A stretch of DNA of 64,000 nt from Actinomadura luzonensis (GCF_022664455.2 NZ_JAKRKC020000001.1:62001-126000); one strand, 5' to 3'. Positions 49,479-58,954 are shown, counted from the stretch's first letter. A program made the numbers and translations. The notes: generated by a model from the letters alone, not told the origin.

Positions 49479-51614
49479 CTACCTCCGGTGAGGCGGTGTT
49501 TCGGAAAGGGACGGCGGCCGGATCTCCCGGCCCCAGTCCGACGGCTCCGGGCCGAGCCGGAGCCGGAGGACGCCGCCGCGGTGCACGGTGGCGGCGTCGA
49601 GGTGCGTCGCGTGCAGGGGCTCGCCGTCGAGGGTCGCCGACTGCACGTACTGCGGGGGCGGGTCGTGGTCGGGTCCGTCCACGCCGATCGGGGTCTCGCG
49701 GTGGCCGCTGGTCTCGACGACGAACTCGCCCTCGCCGGTGCGGAGCACGGCCCGTTCGAACGCGGGCGCGTTGACGAGGAACAGGCTCTGCCCGGCGACC
49801 GGGAACAGCCCGATCGAGGCCCACACGTACCAGGAGCTGAGGCCGCCGGAGTCGTCGTTGCCCGGCAGCCCGCCGGGCCCGGTGCCGAACTGCCAGGTCA
49901 GCGCCGCGTGCACCACCTCGGCCGTGCGGTCGGGGCGGCCCGCGTAGTGATAGGCCCAGGGCGCCTCCATGTCGGGCTCGTTGTTCAGCCCCTCGAACCG
50001 GTTGAGCGCGTAGCCGGCCGCCATCTCCACCGGGTGCGGGCACCGGCCCGGCTGCCGCACCGGCCGCGCGCCGAAGCCGAAGAACCGGTCGAGCTTGTCG
50101 ACGAACTCCTTGTCGCCGCCCGCCAGGGCGATCCTGGCGGCCATGTCGTGCAGCAGGCGGAAGGAGTAGTTCCACTTGCCGCCCTCGTAGAACTCCGAGT
50201 CCCGCAGCAGGCCGGTGTCGCGGTCGAAGGCGTTGGTCCACTGCCGGCCGCGGCGCTCCAGGTCGTCGGCCAGGCGGCGGTCGCCCAGCGCGCGGGCCAC
50301 CTTCGCGGTGCAGTGGTGGGCGTAGGCGAGGTCGAGGGTGTGCGTGATCGGGTGGACGACGCCGTGCTCGAAGAAGTCCTCGCCGTACATGCGCCGCAGG
50401 TCGCCGACCATGTGGACGAGCGCCCAGTTCCAGTCGAGCGCCGTGCGGCCGAGCACGTGCGCGTCGGCCAGCGCCGTGTGCACGAGCGCGCTGCCCTGCC
50501 GGAAGAACCGGTCGGCGCCGCGGGCCATCCGGTAGCCGATCGGGAAGTTGCCCTCCTCCTCGGCGACCCTGATCAGCGACTCCAGCAGGTCGGCGGCCCG
50601 GTCGGGGACGATCGCGGCCAGCAGCGGGAGCTGCGTCTTGTAGATGTCCCACATGGTGCACACGTCGAACGCGAACGGCCCCGGGCTCGGCCAGAACGGG
50701 CTCTCGTCGTCGGCGAAGCACGGCTTGACCAGCGCGTGGTACAGCGACGTGGCGAACACCGTGCGGCGGGCCGGCGTGCCGCCCTCGACCTGGACACGGC
50801 CGAGGTGGTCGGCCCAGCGGGCCCGGGTGCGGAGGCGCACGGTGTCGAAGGCGGAGGAGTCGTGCGCGCACTCCCGCTCCAGGTTGTGGCGGGCCTGCTC
50901 GCAGCCGCGCAACGAGAACCCGAGCCGCACCTCGACGGTCTGCCCCGCCCTGGCCGGGCCCATGAAGAGCATGCCGAACGGCCGCAGCGTGGTGTGCCGG
51001 ATGCTGTCGAAGTCGAGGCGGGTGCCGCCGTGGATGAGCCGGCGGTCGTACCAGAGCATCTGCCGCCAGCCGGGGCTGTCGACCTCCAGGTAGACCGACA
51101 GCGGGACGCCTTCCATCACCACCGTGCCCTGCGCCCGGCCCTGCCCCATGCTCTCGGCCTGCGCCCGGACCGGGACGGTGCGGCCCAGGTCGATGTCGAG
51201 CCCGCCGCAGGACAGGTCGATCACGACGCGGGCGCTGGAGTGCTCGGGGAAGGTGTAGCGGTGGACGGCGATCTTGGCGCCGACGGTCAGCTCGCAGCGG
51301 ATGCCGGTGTCGAGGGTGGCCGCGTAGTAGCCGGCCTCGGCCACCTCGTCGTGCAGCGGCCACGACTCGTTGAGGTCGTCCAGCGGCTGCACCATGGGGG
51401 TGACCCGGACGTAGTTGTAGTACTTGCGGATCGCGCCGGTGCCGGACTGCTGGAAGTGGGTGAAACCGGACGCCTGGAGCCGCTCGAACATCTCCTCGGG
51501 CACGCCCTCGGTGTTCTTGGCGTAGCGGCCGTACCCCGTGGGGTAGGCGCCGGAGTAGGCGCAGGCCGAGACCATGCCGAGCGGCGAGGTGGCGCCCGGA
51601 TGGGTGTTGCCCAC
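49479..51614 (-). CDS. GH92 family glycosyl hydrolase (exo-alpha-mannosidase type)
   Basis: 711 residues from GTG 51614. GH92 landmarks: GNTHPGATSPLGMV, FDVCTMWDIYKTQLPL, GLPGNDDSGGLSSWYVWASI with the catalytic acid/base region, and GEGEFVVET near the end. These Ca-dependent enzymes remove alpha-mannose. The conserved first motif VDPFIGT lies upstream of this start, in frame at 51698-51678, but no ATG, GTG or TTG is available before an in-frame TAG at 51722-51720; only ATT (51719) is. The true N-terminus is therefore uncertain. No signal peptide seen. Coupled to the GT4 gene. Confidence 0.88.
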   Translation of the reverse strand: MGNTHPGATSPLGMVSACAYSGAYPTGYGRYAKNTEGVPEEMFERLQASGFTHFQQSGTGAIRKYYNYVRVTPMVQPLDDLNESWPLHDEVAEAGYYAATLDTGIRCELTVGAKIAVHRYTFPEHSSARVVIDLSCGGLDIDLGRTVPVRAQAESMGQGRAQGTVVMEGVPLSVYLEVDSPGWRQMLWYDRRLIHGGTRLDFDSIRHTTLRPFGMLFMGPARAGQTVEVRLGFSLRGCEQARHNLERECAHDSSAFDTVRLRTRARWADHLGRVQVEGGTPARRTVFATSLYHALVKPCFADDESPFWPSPGPFAFDVCTMWDIYKTQLPLLAAIVPDRAADLLESLIRVAEEEGNFPIGYRMARGADRFFRQGSALVHTALADAHVLGRTALDWNWALVHMVGDLRRMYGEDFFEHGVVHPITHTLDLAYAHHCTAKVARALGDRRLADDLERRGRQWTNAFDRDTGLLRDSEFYEGGKWNYSFRLLHDMAARIALAGGDKEFVDKLDRFFGFGARPVRQPGRCPHPVEMAAGYALNRFEGLNNEPDMEAPWAYHYAGRPDRTAEVVHAALTWQFGTGPGGLPGNDDSGGLSSWYVWASIGLFPVAGQSLFLVNAPAFERAVLRTGEGEFVVETSGHRETPIGVDGPDHDPPPQYVQSATLDGEPLHATHLDAATVHRGGVLRLRLGPEPSDWGREIRPPSLSETPPHRR

Positions 51615-51859
51615 CTGCGGTTTCGGCCACCACCAAGTGGCGGCGAGACCGCGTGCCGGAGGCAGGTCGGTGGCCGCTGTGCCGATGAAGGGGTCTACGT
51701 TCGCGAGGATGAGCGGAATCTACCCGGCGCGGGGGTGCTCAAAGGTTTCGGCGAGGTGAAATCCTTGTCCAGGACGGGACACGGGCCTGGTACCGCGTCG
51801 AGGTTCCGTCGAGGTTCCGTCGACGACCCGTCGACGCCCTGCTCCTACCGTCGTGGGCC

Positions 51860-52765
51860 ATGTCCACCACATCCCGGATCACCGCGGACCCCGCCGCCCC
51901 GCCGCCGCCCGCGCCGCCCGAGCCCGCCCCGCCCGAGGACGGCGGCGGCGTCGTCGCGTTCCTCGAACGCCTCGGCTCGATCATCGTCCCCATCGGGGTG
52001 GCCCTGTACGCGGTGCTCTACCTCGGCGTCGAGCAGATGTACGGAATCTTCGGCATCAACCCCGAGCAGGCGGGCATCGACCAGTCCGTCCTGCTGGGCC
52101 GGCTGTTCGGCACCCTGGTCCTGATGGCGCTGATCGCGCTGCCCGCCTTCGGCCTGCTCGTCGGGTTCCTGTGGCTGGCCGACCGGCTGACGCGGGGCGC
52201 GCTCGGCCGGCTGTTCGACGCCGTGCGGCGGCGGCCGTGGATCGCCGCCCTCGCCGCCGCGCTGTGGTGCGGGGCGACCTACTGGGGGCTGTTCAACCTG
52301 GTCACCGACCTGACGCTGGGCCTCATGGTCGTCGTGGCGGTGGGGCTCGGCGTGCTGGCGTTCCTGGTGCCGTTCCGGCTGCTGCGCCGCCGGCCGGTCG
52401 GGCGGGCCGCCACGAAGGTGCTGATCGGCGCGCTCACCGGCATCGGGGCGGGCTTCCTGCTGATCCTGGCGATGATGCAGGGCGCGGTGGAGGTCCAGGA
52501 GACCGGCCAGGCCAACGAGCTGATCAGCTACGTCGGCTTCCAGGACCAGTGGGCGGTGCTGCGCGACGCCGAGAACGACAAGCCCCTCTACGACGGCCGC
52601 TGGATGATGCTGCTCGGCGAGAGCGACGGCACCTACGTCTTCTACGACTGCGACAAGCAGGAGACCTTCCGCCGCCCGATGGAGACCACGAACCTGTCCG
52701 GCATCCAGCTCGACCCGGCGCGGGAGAAGGGCTTCACCTGCGGCTCGCTGGCCGGGCGCGGCTAG
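51860..52765 (+). CDS. Hypothetical membrane protein
   Basis: 301 residues. A Pro-rich cytosolic N-terminus (PPPPAPPEPAPPEDGGG) is followed by four or five hydrophobic segments (about 40-60, 85-110, 125-150, 155-175, 195-215) and a soluble C-terminal domain of about 85 residues containing YVFYDCDKQETF and a second Cys. I do not recognise a family. ATG 51860 lacks a strong ribosome site. Converges on the SARP gene with a 4-bp overlap. Confidence 0.75.
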   Translation: MSTTSRITADPAAPPPPAPPEPAPPEDGGGVVAFLERLGSIIVPIGVALYAVLYLGVEQMYGIFGINPEQAGIDQSVLLGRLFGTLVLMALIALPAFGLLVGFLWLADRLTRGALGRLFDAVRRRPWIAALAAALWCGATYWGLFNLVTDLTLGLMVVVAVGLGVLAFLVPFRLLRRRPVGRAATKVLIGALTGIGAGFLLILAMMQGAVEVQETGQANELISYVGFQDQWAVLRDAENDKPLYDGRWMMLLGESDGTYVFYDCDKQETFRRPMETTNLSGIQLDPAREKGFTCGSLAGRG

Positions 52766-55632
52766 GGCACGCCCGCCTCCTCCGGGACGGCGGCGGCCAG
52801 CAGGGCGCGCACGTCGTCGGCGTCCGGCAGGTCCTGCCGGCTGAGCAGCGCCAGCGCCTCGGTGAGGCAGGCGCGGGCCCGGCTGGGCCGGCCCAGCTCG
52901 GCGAGCGCCTGGCCGAGCACGGTGAGGGCCTTGCCCCTGATCCACGACTGGTCCGGGTCCACCAGGATGGCCAGCGCCTCCTCGGCGTGGTCCACGGCCT
53001 GCCGCGGCCGGCCCATGGCGAGACAGGTGTCGGCCATCCGGCGCAGCGTGATGCCGTCCCAGGTGTGCTGCTTGAGCCGCTGGAACTCCGCGCGTCCCTC
53101 CGCGAAGCGCGCCAGCGCCTCCTCGTGCCGTCCGGCCCTGGCCAGCGCGACGGCGAGCTGGTAGGAGATCTGCGGGTTGGGCCGGCCGCCGCCCAGCTCG
53201 CGGGTGATGGCGACGGCCGCCTCCCCGACCTCGACGGCCTCGCCGCCCCGGCCGGCCTCGCCCAGCGCGAGCGCCAGGTTGCCGAGGCCGACGGCCTCGT
53301 ACGAGCGGTGCCCGTGGCCGCGCCAGAGCCCGATCGCCTCGTGGTACAGGGCGATCGCCTCGTCCCACTGCCGCCGGTCGTGCGCGATCATGGCGTGCAC
53401 GTTGATCGCGCAGGCGTGCTCGACGGCGAACTCGTGGCCGGGATCCAGCCGCCGGACGGCCTCGACCTCGGCGATCGCCTCCTCGCCGGCCTTGCGGGCG
53501 TAGAGGATCTCGCCGCGCTTGCGCCGGGCGTAGGTCTCGGCCGCCCGGTCGCCGCGCGAGCTGGCCGCCGCGATGAGGCGGTCCACCGCCTGCTCGTAGC
53601 CGAGGGTGTCGGACTCGAAGTCGAAGACCAGGGACATCATGTCGAGCAGCGACACGGCGTCGAGCAGCGCGCCGCCGGGCGTCCCGGCGATCTGGTGGAG
53701 CAGGCCGAGCATGTTCCGCTCCTCGGCGGCGCCCCATTCGAGCGCGGCGTCGAGGCCGGCGAAGGCCGGTCCTGGGCGGGTGGTCCTGCGGATCCAGCCG
53801 AGCAGCGGGTCGCCCGGGTACATCGCGGCGACGATCCACGCCATCCCGGCGATGTGGAAGCCGAGCAGCCGGTCGAGGGCCGCGCGCCGGGCCTGCTCGC
53901 CGTCCTCGGCGTCGAGCCGGGCGCGGGCGAAGAGCTTGAGCAGGTCGTGGTGGCGGTAGCGGCCGGGCGCGGGCGAGTCCATCAGGTGCACGTCGACCAG
54001 GCCCTCGCACAGTTCCTCGGCCTCGGCCTCGGGCAGGTCCAGCACGGCGGCCGCGGCCGCGGCGGACAGCTCGGGCGTGTTCGGGGCCGACAGCAGCCGG
54101 AACGCCGCCGCGTGCGCCACGTCGAGCTGGTCGTAGCCGAGCCGGAACGTCGCCTCCACGGCCAGGTCGTCCACGCGCAGCTCGGCCAGGCGGCGGCGCT
54201 CGTCGGCCATCCGGTCGCGCATCCTGGCCAGGCTCCAGCCGGGCCGCGCCGCGAGCCGCGAGGCCACGATCCTGATCGCCAGCGGCAGGTAGCCGCACGC
54301 CTTCATCAGCTCGCGGGCCTCGTCCCACTCGGCCGCCACCCGCGCCTCGCCGACGATCCTGGCCAGCAGGGCCAGCGCCTCGTCCGAGGGCATGGCGGCG
54401 AGGTCGAGGTGGTGCGCACCGGCCAGCCCGGCGAGGCGGGCCCGCCCGGTCACCAGGACGGCGCAGCCCGCCGCCCCCGGCAGCAGCGGCCGGACCTGCG
54501 CCGGGCTCGCCGCGTTGTCCAGCAGCACCAGAACCCGCCGCCCGGCCAGCACCGACCGGTAGAGCGCGGCCCGCTCCTCCAGGCTGTCGGGGACGGCGCC
54601 GGCGTCCACGCCGAGGCAGCGCAGGAACGCGCCCAGCACCGCCCCCGGCTCCAGCGACCTGGGCCCGGCGCCCTGGAGGTCCGCGAAGAGCTGCCCGTCG
54701 GGGTAGCCGGCGGCCAGCCGGTGCGCGACGTGGACGGCGAGCGTCGTCTTGCCCATGCCGCCCGCGCCCGCGACGGCCGAGATGACGAGCGCGGAGCCGT
54801 TGCCGGCGGCCAGCGCCCGGGTGACGCGCTCGATGTCGGGGCCCCTGCCGGTGAAGTCCGGCATGTCGGCCGGGAGCTGGCGCGGCACCGGCGCCGGGTC
54901 CACGGCCGGGCGCGCGCCCGCGGGGTCCGCGCCGAGCCCGGGGTCGGCGGTGATGATCCGGCGGTGCAGCTCCCCCAGCTCCGGCGACGGGTCCAGGCCC
55001 AGCTCCTCGGCCAGCAGCTTGCGGGTGTCGGTGAACACCCCGATCGCCTCGGCCTGCCGGCCCGAGCGGTACAGCGCCAGCATGAGCAGCCCGGCCAGCC
55101 GTTCCCTGGTCGGGTGGGCGGCGCAGAGCGCGGTCAGCTCGGCGACGACCTCGGCGGGCCGGCCCGCCTCGACGTCCTCGGCGAGCCGCCGCTCCAGCAG
55201 GACGAGCCGCCGCTCGGCCAGGTGCGCCCGCTGCGCCAGCGCGTAGCCGCCGTCCAGCCCGGCCAGGGGCTCGCCCTGCCACAGGGCCAGGGCCTCGGCG
55301 GGCCGGCCGGCCCTGGCCAGCTCTTCGGAGGCGGTGGCGTCGCAGGTCGCGGCGGGCATGGCGTACCCGTTGCCGACCGAGGTGACGGTGTCCGCGCCGA
55401 GCGCGGCGCGCAGCCGGGACACGTACGTGCGCAGGGTGCCCATGGCCGAGCGCGGCGGCCGCTCCCCCCACAGCGCGTCGAGCAACTGGTCGTGGCTGAC
55501 CGCCCGGCCGCGCGCCAGCAGCAGGACCGCGAGGACCAGCCGCTGCTGGGGCGAGCCGACGTCCAGCTCGGTCGCGCCGCGCCAGGCGCGGACCGGCCCC
55601 AGCACCGAGAAGCGCAGCTCAGCATCACTCAT
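52762..55632 (-). CDS. SARP/AfsR-type regulator with NB-ARC and TPR domains
   Basis: 956 residues. Domains: OmpR-type winged helix (about 5-90, RTYVSRLRAALG), bacterial transcriptional activator BTAD (about 95-240), NB-ARC/STAND ATPase with Walker A GAGGMGKTTL near 290 and Walker B RRVLVLLDNA near 365, and a C-terminal array of TPR repeats (about 620-950). This is the AfsR layout, a signal-integrating activator of specialised metabolism or differentiation. No biosynthetic cluster adjoins it. ATG 55632 is preferred over GTG 55644; neither has a strong ribosome site. Divergent from an envelope-stress operon. Confidence 0.94.
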   Translation of the reverse strand: MSDAELRFSVLGPVRAWRGATELDVGSPQQRLVLAVLLLARGRAVSHDQLLDALWGERPPRSAMGTLRTYVSRLRAALGADTVTSVGNGYAMPAATCDATASEELARAGRPAEALALWQGEPLAGLDGGYALAQRAHLAERRLVLLERRLAEDVEAGRPAEVVAELTALCAAHPTRERLAGLLMLALYRSGRQAEAIGVFTDTRKLLAEELGLDPSPELGELHRRIITADPGLGADPAGARPAVDPAPVPRQLPADMPDFTGRGPDIERVTRALAAGNGSALVISAVAGAGGMGKTTLAVHVAHRLAAGYPDGQLFADLQGAGPRSLEPGAVLGAFLRCLGVDAGAVPDSLEERAALYRSVLAGRRVLVLLDNAASPAQVRPLLPGAAGCAVLVTGRARLAGLAGAHHLDLAAMPSDEALALLARIVGEARVAAEWDEARELMKACGYLPLAIRIVASRLAARPGWSLARMRDRMADERRRLAELRVDDLAVEATFRLGYDQLDVAHAAAFRLLSAPNTPELSAAAAAAVLDLPEAEAEELCEGLVDVHLMDSPAPGRYRHHDLLKLFARARLDAEDGEQARRAALDRLLGFHIAGMAWIVAAMYPGDPLLGWIRRTTRPGPAFAGLDAALEWGAAEERNMLGLLHQIAGTPGGALLDAVSLLDMMSLVFDFESDTLGYEQAVDRLIAAASSRGDRAAETYARRKRGEILYARKAGEEAIAEVEAVRRLDPGHEFAVEHACAINVHAMIAHDRRQWDEAIALYHEAIGLWRGHGHRSYEAVGLGNLALALGEAGRGGEAVEVGEAAVAITRELGGGRPNPQISYQLAVALARAGRHEEALARFAEGRAEFQRLKQHTWDGITLRRMADTCLAMGRPRQAVDHAEEALAILVDPDQSWIRGKALTVLGQALAELGRPSRARACLTEALALLSRQDLPDADDVRALLAAAVPEEAGVP

Positions 55633-55802
55633 CGCGGGCACCACGGCGACGCGCTCGTCCCCTCAGCCGGAAGGTCGCCCGCCGCGGACGCGGAGGCGCT
55701 GCCTGAACAAGTCCTGCATCTTAGGGGACGAGGTCCCAACCCATGGGCTAAGTCGGGAATTTGCGAATTGATGCCGCTTTGCCCTGCACTGGGTGGCTTT
55801 TG

Positions 55803-55827
55803 GTTTGCCTTTGACGGTCTGTGGTAG
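55803..55827 (+). promoter_or_regulatory. Stress-sigma-like promoter candidate
   Basis: GTTT (55803-55806) and TGGTAG (55822-55827) spaced by 15 nt resemble a GTTT/GGGTAT-type stress promoter, 37 bp before ATG 55864. It lies in the 231-bp divergent region with the SARP gene. The -10 deviates by two bases from consensus. Confidence 0.3.
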
Positions 55828-55863
55828 CCGCACGTGACATCAGTCGCACGAGGAGGCATCCAG

Positions 55864-56634
55864 ATGAGCGAGTATCCGACGGGGACCGGGCGACCGGCTT
55901 CCCCGCAGGAGGGAACGCTCCAACAGGGCAAGGCCGCCGCCCGCGAGGTCGCCGGCACCGCCGTGGAGCGCACGGCGCAGGTCGCGGACGAGGCCAAGGT
56001 CCAGACCCGCCGGGCGCTGGACGAGCTCCGGGACCGGGTGCGCACCCAGTCCGAGCACCAGAGCCACCGCGCCGCCCAGAGCCTGCGCCAGTGGTCGGAG
56101 GACCTGACGGCCCTGCACGAGCAGGCCAAGCCGGACTCCCCGGTGACCAACGTCATGCGCCAGGTCGCCGACCAGGGCCAGCGGGCCGCCGACTACCTCG
56201 ACGAGAACGGCCTGGCCGGCGTCGTCAACGAGGTGCAGAGCTTCGCCCGCCGCCGTCCCGCCGCGTTCCTGGCCGGGGCGCTGGCCGCGGGGTTCCTGGT
56301 GGGCCGCATCATGAAGGCCTCCGGCGAGGGCTCGGGCACGACCGCCCGCCGCACCGACGGGCCGTCCCCGCTGCCCGCCGACACCATGCGCGCCACCACC
56401 GCGCCCGCCACCCCGCCCGCCACCCCGCCCGCCACCCCGTACGCCGCCCCGCCGGAGTACGCCACCCCGCCGCAGTACGGCGCCCCGCCCGAGCCGTTCG
56501 AGACCACGACGGCCGGCGACGCGCTCGGCCGCGAGGAGACCAGGCCGGTGCCGCCGCTCGGCGCGGAAGGGCCCGGGCCGGTGCCGCCGCGCACCGCTCC
56601 CCCGGCCTACGGCGCGGGGAGTGACCTGCCGTGA
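55864..56634 (+). CDS. Hypothetical helical protein with one membrane segment
   Basis: 256 residues. Residues 1-100 are amphipathic helix (GKAAAREVAGTAVERTAQVA) as in LEA/apolipoprotein-like proteins, and a membrane segment RRPAAFLAGALAAGFLVGRI lies near 130. The C-terminal 110 residues are Pro-rich and disordered (PATPPATPPATP from a 12-bp x3 repeat at 56403-56438). ATG 55864 follows GAGGAGG. It is coupled by GTGA to the next gene and starts a three-gene operon of envelope proteins. Confidence 0.82.
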   Translation: MSEYPTGTGRPASPQEGTLQQGKAAAREVAGTAVERTAQVADEAKVQTRRALDELRDRVRTQSEHQSHRAAQSLRQWSEDLTALHEQAKPDSPVTNVMRQVADQGQRAADYLDENGLAGVVNEVQSFARRRPAAFLAGALAAGFLVGRIMKASGEGSGTTARRTDGPSPLPADTMRATTAPATPPATPPATPYAAPPEYATPPQYGAPPEPFETTTAGDALGREETRPVPPLGAEGPGPVPPRTAPPAYGAGSDLP

Positions 56635-57023
56635 CCGCGCACCACGAGGAGCCGACGCTCGGCCAGCTCGTCGGTGAGATCGGCGAGGACATCTCCAAAC
56701 TGTTCCGCCAGGAGGTGGAGCTGGCCAAGGCCGAGATCCGGCAGGAGGCCGCCAAGGCGGGCAAGGCCGCCGGCATGCTCGGCGGCGCCGGGTTCGCCGG
56801 CTACATGGCCGCGCTGCTGCTGACCCTGGCCGTCATGTTCGGCCTGGGCAACGTCATGGACCTGGGCTGGGCGGCACTCATCGTCGCGGTGATCTGGGCG
56901 ATCGCCGCAGGCGTGCTGTTCGTGACCGGACGCAACCGGATGCGCGAGGTCAACCCCAAGCCCGAGCAGACCATCGAGACGCTCAAGGAGGACGCGCAAT
57001 GGGCACGCGACCTGAGGAAGTGA
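56631..57023 (+). CDS. Phage holin family / Holin-X (DUF1469) membrane protein
   Basis: 130 residues. The N-terminal helix TLGQLVGEIGEDISKLFRQE and ELAKAEIRQEAAKAGKAAG, then two membrane helices (about 50-75 and 80-100), are the signature of actinobacterial putative Holin-X/DUF1469. Despite the name these are chromosomal envelope proteins. GTG 56631 overlaps the previous stop by 4 bp and the gene end overlaps the next start by 25 bp. Confidence 0.9.
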   Translation: MTAHHEEPTLGQLVGEIGEDISKLFRQEVELAKAEIRQEAAKAGKAAGMLGGAGFAGYMAALLLTLAVMFGLGNVMDLGWAALIVAVIWAIAAGVLFVTGRNRMREVNPKPEQTIETLKEDAQWARDLRK

Positions 57024-57664
57024 GAAGCGAGATCGCGGCCACGCGCGCGGAGCTCGCCGCCGACGTCGACCGGCTGGCCGACCGGACGAGCCCGGCCCGC
57101 ATCGCGCGGCGCCGTACCGACCGGATGCGGCAGGCCGCGCGCTCGTTCCGCGAGCGCGTCATGGGCACGCCGTCCTACGCCGCCGACCGGACCCGCGCCG
57201 GCGCGCACCACGCCGCCGACACGGTGAGCCACGGCGCCCACCAGGCCGCGCAGACGGTCAAGGAGGGCTCGCAGCAGGCGGCGGAGAGCGTCCGGCACGG
57301 CGCCCAGCAGGCCGCCGAGGTCGTGCGGTCCGCGCCGGAGCAGGCGATGCGCGGCACCCAGGGCAACCCGCTGGCCGCCGGCCTGATCGCCTTCGGCGCC
57401 GGGCTGCTGGCCGCCGCGCTCATCCCACGCACGCAGGCCGAGGAGCAGGCCGTCGGACAGCTCCGCGAGCAGGTCGGCGACGTGCTGGAGCCGGTCAAGG
57501 AGGCCGGGCGCGAGACCGCGCAGCAGCTCGGCCAGGACGCCAAGGAAGTGGCGGGCCAGGCCGCGCAGCAGGTGCGGCAGACCGCCTCCGAGGCGGCCGG
57601 CGCCACGGCGGACCACGCGCGCGAGCAGGCCCGCCAGGTCAGCGAGCAGAGCCGCGGCAGGTAA
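56999..57664 (+). CDS. DUF3618 domain protein
   Basis: 221 residues. The N-terminal EVRSEIAATRAELAADVDRL is the DUF3618 signature. A long helical middle with repeats of the AADTVSHGAHQAAQTVKEG kind follows, then a membrane segment GLIAFGAGLLAAALIP near 130, and a second Gln/Ala-rich helix. ATG 56999 follows AAGGAGG and overlaps the holin-like gene by 25 bp. The trio with the two previous genes is a recurrent actinobacterial set of unknown function. Confidence 0.9.
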   Translation: MGTRPEEVRSEIAATRAELAADVDRLADRTSPARIARRRTDRMRQAARSFRERVMGTPSYAADRTRAGAHHAADTVSHGAHQAAQTVKEGSQQAAESVRHGAQQAAEVVRSAPEQAMRGTQGNPLAAGLIAFGAGLLAAALIPRTQAEEQAVGQLREQVGDVLEPVKEAGRETAQQLGQDAKEVAGQAAQQVRQTASEAAGATADHAREQARQVSEQSRGR

Positions 57665-57675
57665 CCGCCTCCAGA

Positions 57676-57704
57676 CGCACCGGCCCCCTCGCGGGGCCGG
57701 TGCG
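57676..57704 (+). terminator. 12-bp stem terminator
   Basis: CGCACCGGCCCC (57676-57687) pairs perfectly with GGGGCCGGTGCG (57693-57704) around a 5-base loop, 12 bp after the DUF3618 stop. It closes the three-gene operon and separates it from the BrkB gene. Confidence 0.85.
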
Positions 57705-57751
57705 CCGCCCCTCCGACGTAGCTCACCGTGACAGCAGCAAGGCAGGATCCC

Positions 57752-58738
57752 ATGGCCGAACGCCCCACCCGAGACCTCGCCCGCGAGCCGGACGACCGGC
57801 AGGCCCCCGACGGGCCCACCGAGATGCACGGACACTCCTGGCTGGGCGTGCTGCGGCGTACCGTGCGGGAGTTCCAGGACGACAAGCTGACGGACTGGGC
57901 GGCCGCGCTGACGTACTACGCGATGCTGTCGATCTTCCCCGCGCTGCTGGCCGTGGTGTCGCTGCTCGGGGTCTTCGGCCAGTCGGTGATCGGCCCGCTC
58001 ATGGAGAGCCTGCGGCCCATGGCTCCCGGCCCGGCCCAGAGCATCCTGCAGCAGGTGCTGCAGGCGTTGCAGGAGCACCGGCAGGCGGCCGGGATCGCCC
58101 TGGTGATCAGCGTCGCCGTGGCGCTCTGGTCCGCCTCCGGGTACGTGGGCGCGTTCATGCGCGCCGCGAACGTCATGTACGAGATGCCCGAGGGCCGTCC
58201 GGTGTGGAAGACCCTGCCGCTGCGGCTGGGCATCACGACCGTCCTGGTGATCCTCATGGCCGCCGGCGCGGTCGCCGTCGTCTTCACCGGCAACCTCGCC
58301 GCGTACGCCGGGCGGCTGCTCGGCATCGGGGACACGGCTATCACCATCTGGAACTTCGCCAAGTGGCCGGTGCTGGTGCTGATCGTCATCGTCGTGCTGG
58401 CGCTGCTGTACTGGTCGGCGCCGAACGTCCGGCACCCCGGCTTCCGGTGGATCACGCCCGGCAGCGCGCTGGCCGTGGTGGTGTGGATCCTGGCCTCGGC
58501 CGCGTTCGGGTTCTACGTGGCGAACTTCGCCTCCTACGGCAAGACGTACGCCGCCATGGGCGGGGTGATCGTCTTCATGATCTGGCTGTGGCTGTCGAAC
58601 GTGGCGGTGCTGCTCGGGGTGGAGTTCGACGCGGAGCTGGCCCGGGGGCGGGCGATCGACGCGGGACAGCCGCCCCAGCGGGAGCCGTACGTGGAGCCGC
58701 GCGACACCAGAAAGATGAACGAGGACGAACGCCCCTGA
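57752..58738 (+). CDS. YihY/virulence factor BrkB family membrane protein
   Basis: 328 residues, six membrane helices. The family start DWAAALTYYAMLSIFPALLA near residue 52 and the late MGGVIVFMIWLWLSNVAVLLG are diagnostic. The function is unclear (proposed transporter or envelope protein; not RNase BN). ATG 57752 follows GGCAGGATCC; GTG 57728 is an alternative. The soluble tail ends REPYVEPRDTRKMNEDERP. Confidence 0.92.
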   Translation: MAERPTRDLAREPDDRQAPDGPTEMHGHSWLGVLRRTVREFQDDKLTDWAAALTYYAMLSIFPALLAVVSLLGVFGQSVIGPLMESLRPMAPGPAQSILQQVLQALQEHRQAAGIALVISVAVALWSASGYVGAFMRAANVMYEMPEGRPVWKTLPLRLGITTVLVILMAAGAVAVVFTGNLAAYAGRLLGIGDTAITIWNFAKWPVLVLIVIVVLALLYWSAPNVRHPGFRWITPGSALAVVVWILASAAFGFYVANFASYGKTYAAMGGVIVFMIWLWLSNVAVLLGVEFDAELARGRAIDAGQPPQREPYVEPRDTRKMNEDERP

Positions 58739-58775
58739 CCCCTGACCAGGGCCGCCCTGGCCGGGCCGCCCGGTC

Positions 58776-58901
58776 GGGCCGCCGCCTGTGCCCTATGGCT
58801 CGGCCGTCGCCTGTGCCGCACGGCCGGGCCGCCGCGATGCCGCACGACCGCGCCGCCGCCTGTGCCGCATGGCCGGGCCGGCCGCCGCCTGTGTCCCCCG
58901 C
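58776..58901. repeat. Imperfect GC-rich tandem repeats (about 26 bp x5)
   Basis: The 216-bp gap between BrkB and the next gene holds about five degenerate units of the type GCCGCCGCCTGTGCCGCATG followed by GCCGGG. No promoter or terminator is evident inside. Reading frames across it are Arg/Pro-rich and not gene-like. Confidence 0.6.
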
Positions 58902-58954
58902 CCTGCAAGCCGGGGGCAATTCCGGCGCAAGGGGCCGCCTCTACGCTCGGGGCC

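Noticed and set aside
51853..55827. 1324-codon frame antisense to the SARP gene
   Set aside because: Low-complexity Arg/Gly/Ala translation with no motifs, explained by high GC at third positions on the other strand.
56631..57023. Prophage holin
   Set aside because: Holin-X/DUF1469 is a chromosomal actinobacterial family; no other phage gene is near.
58862..58954. N-terminal extension of the secreted protein
   Set aside because: It is encoded by degenerate repeats and would bury the signal peptide inside the protein.
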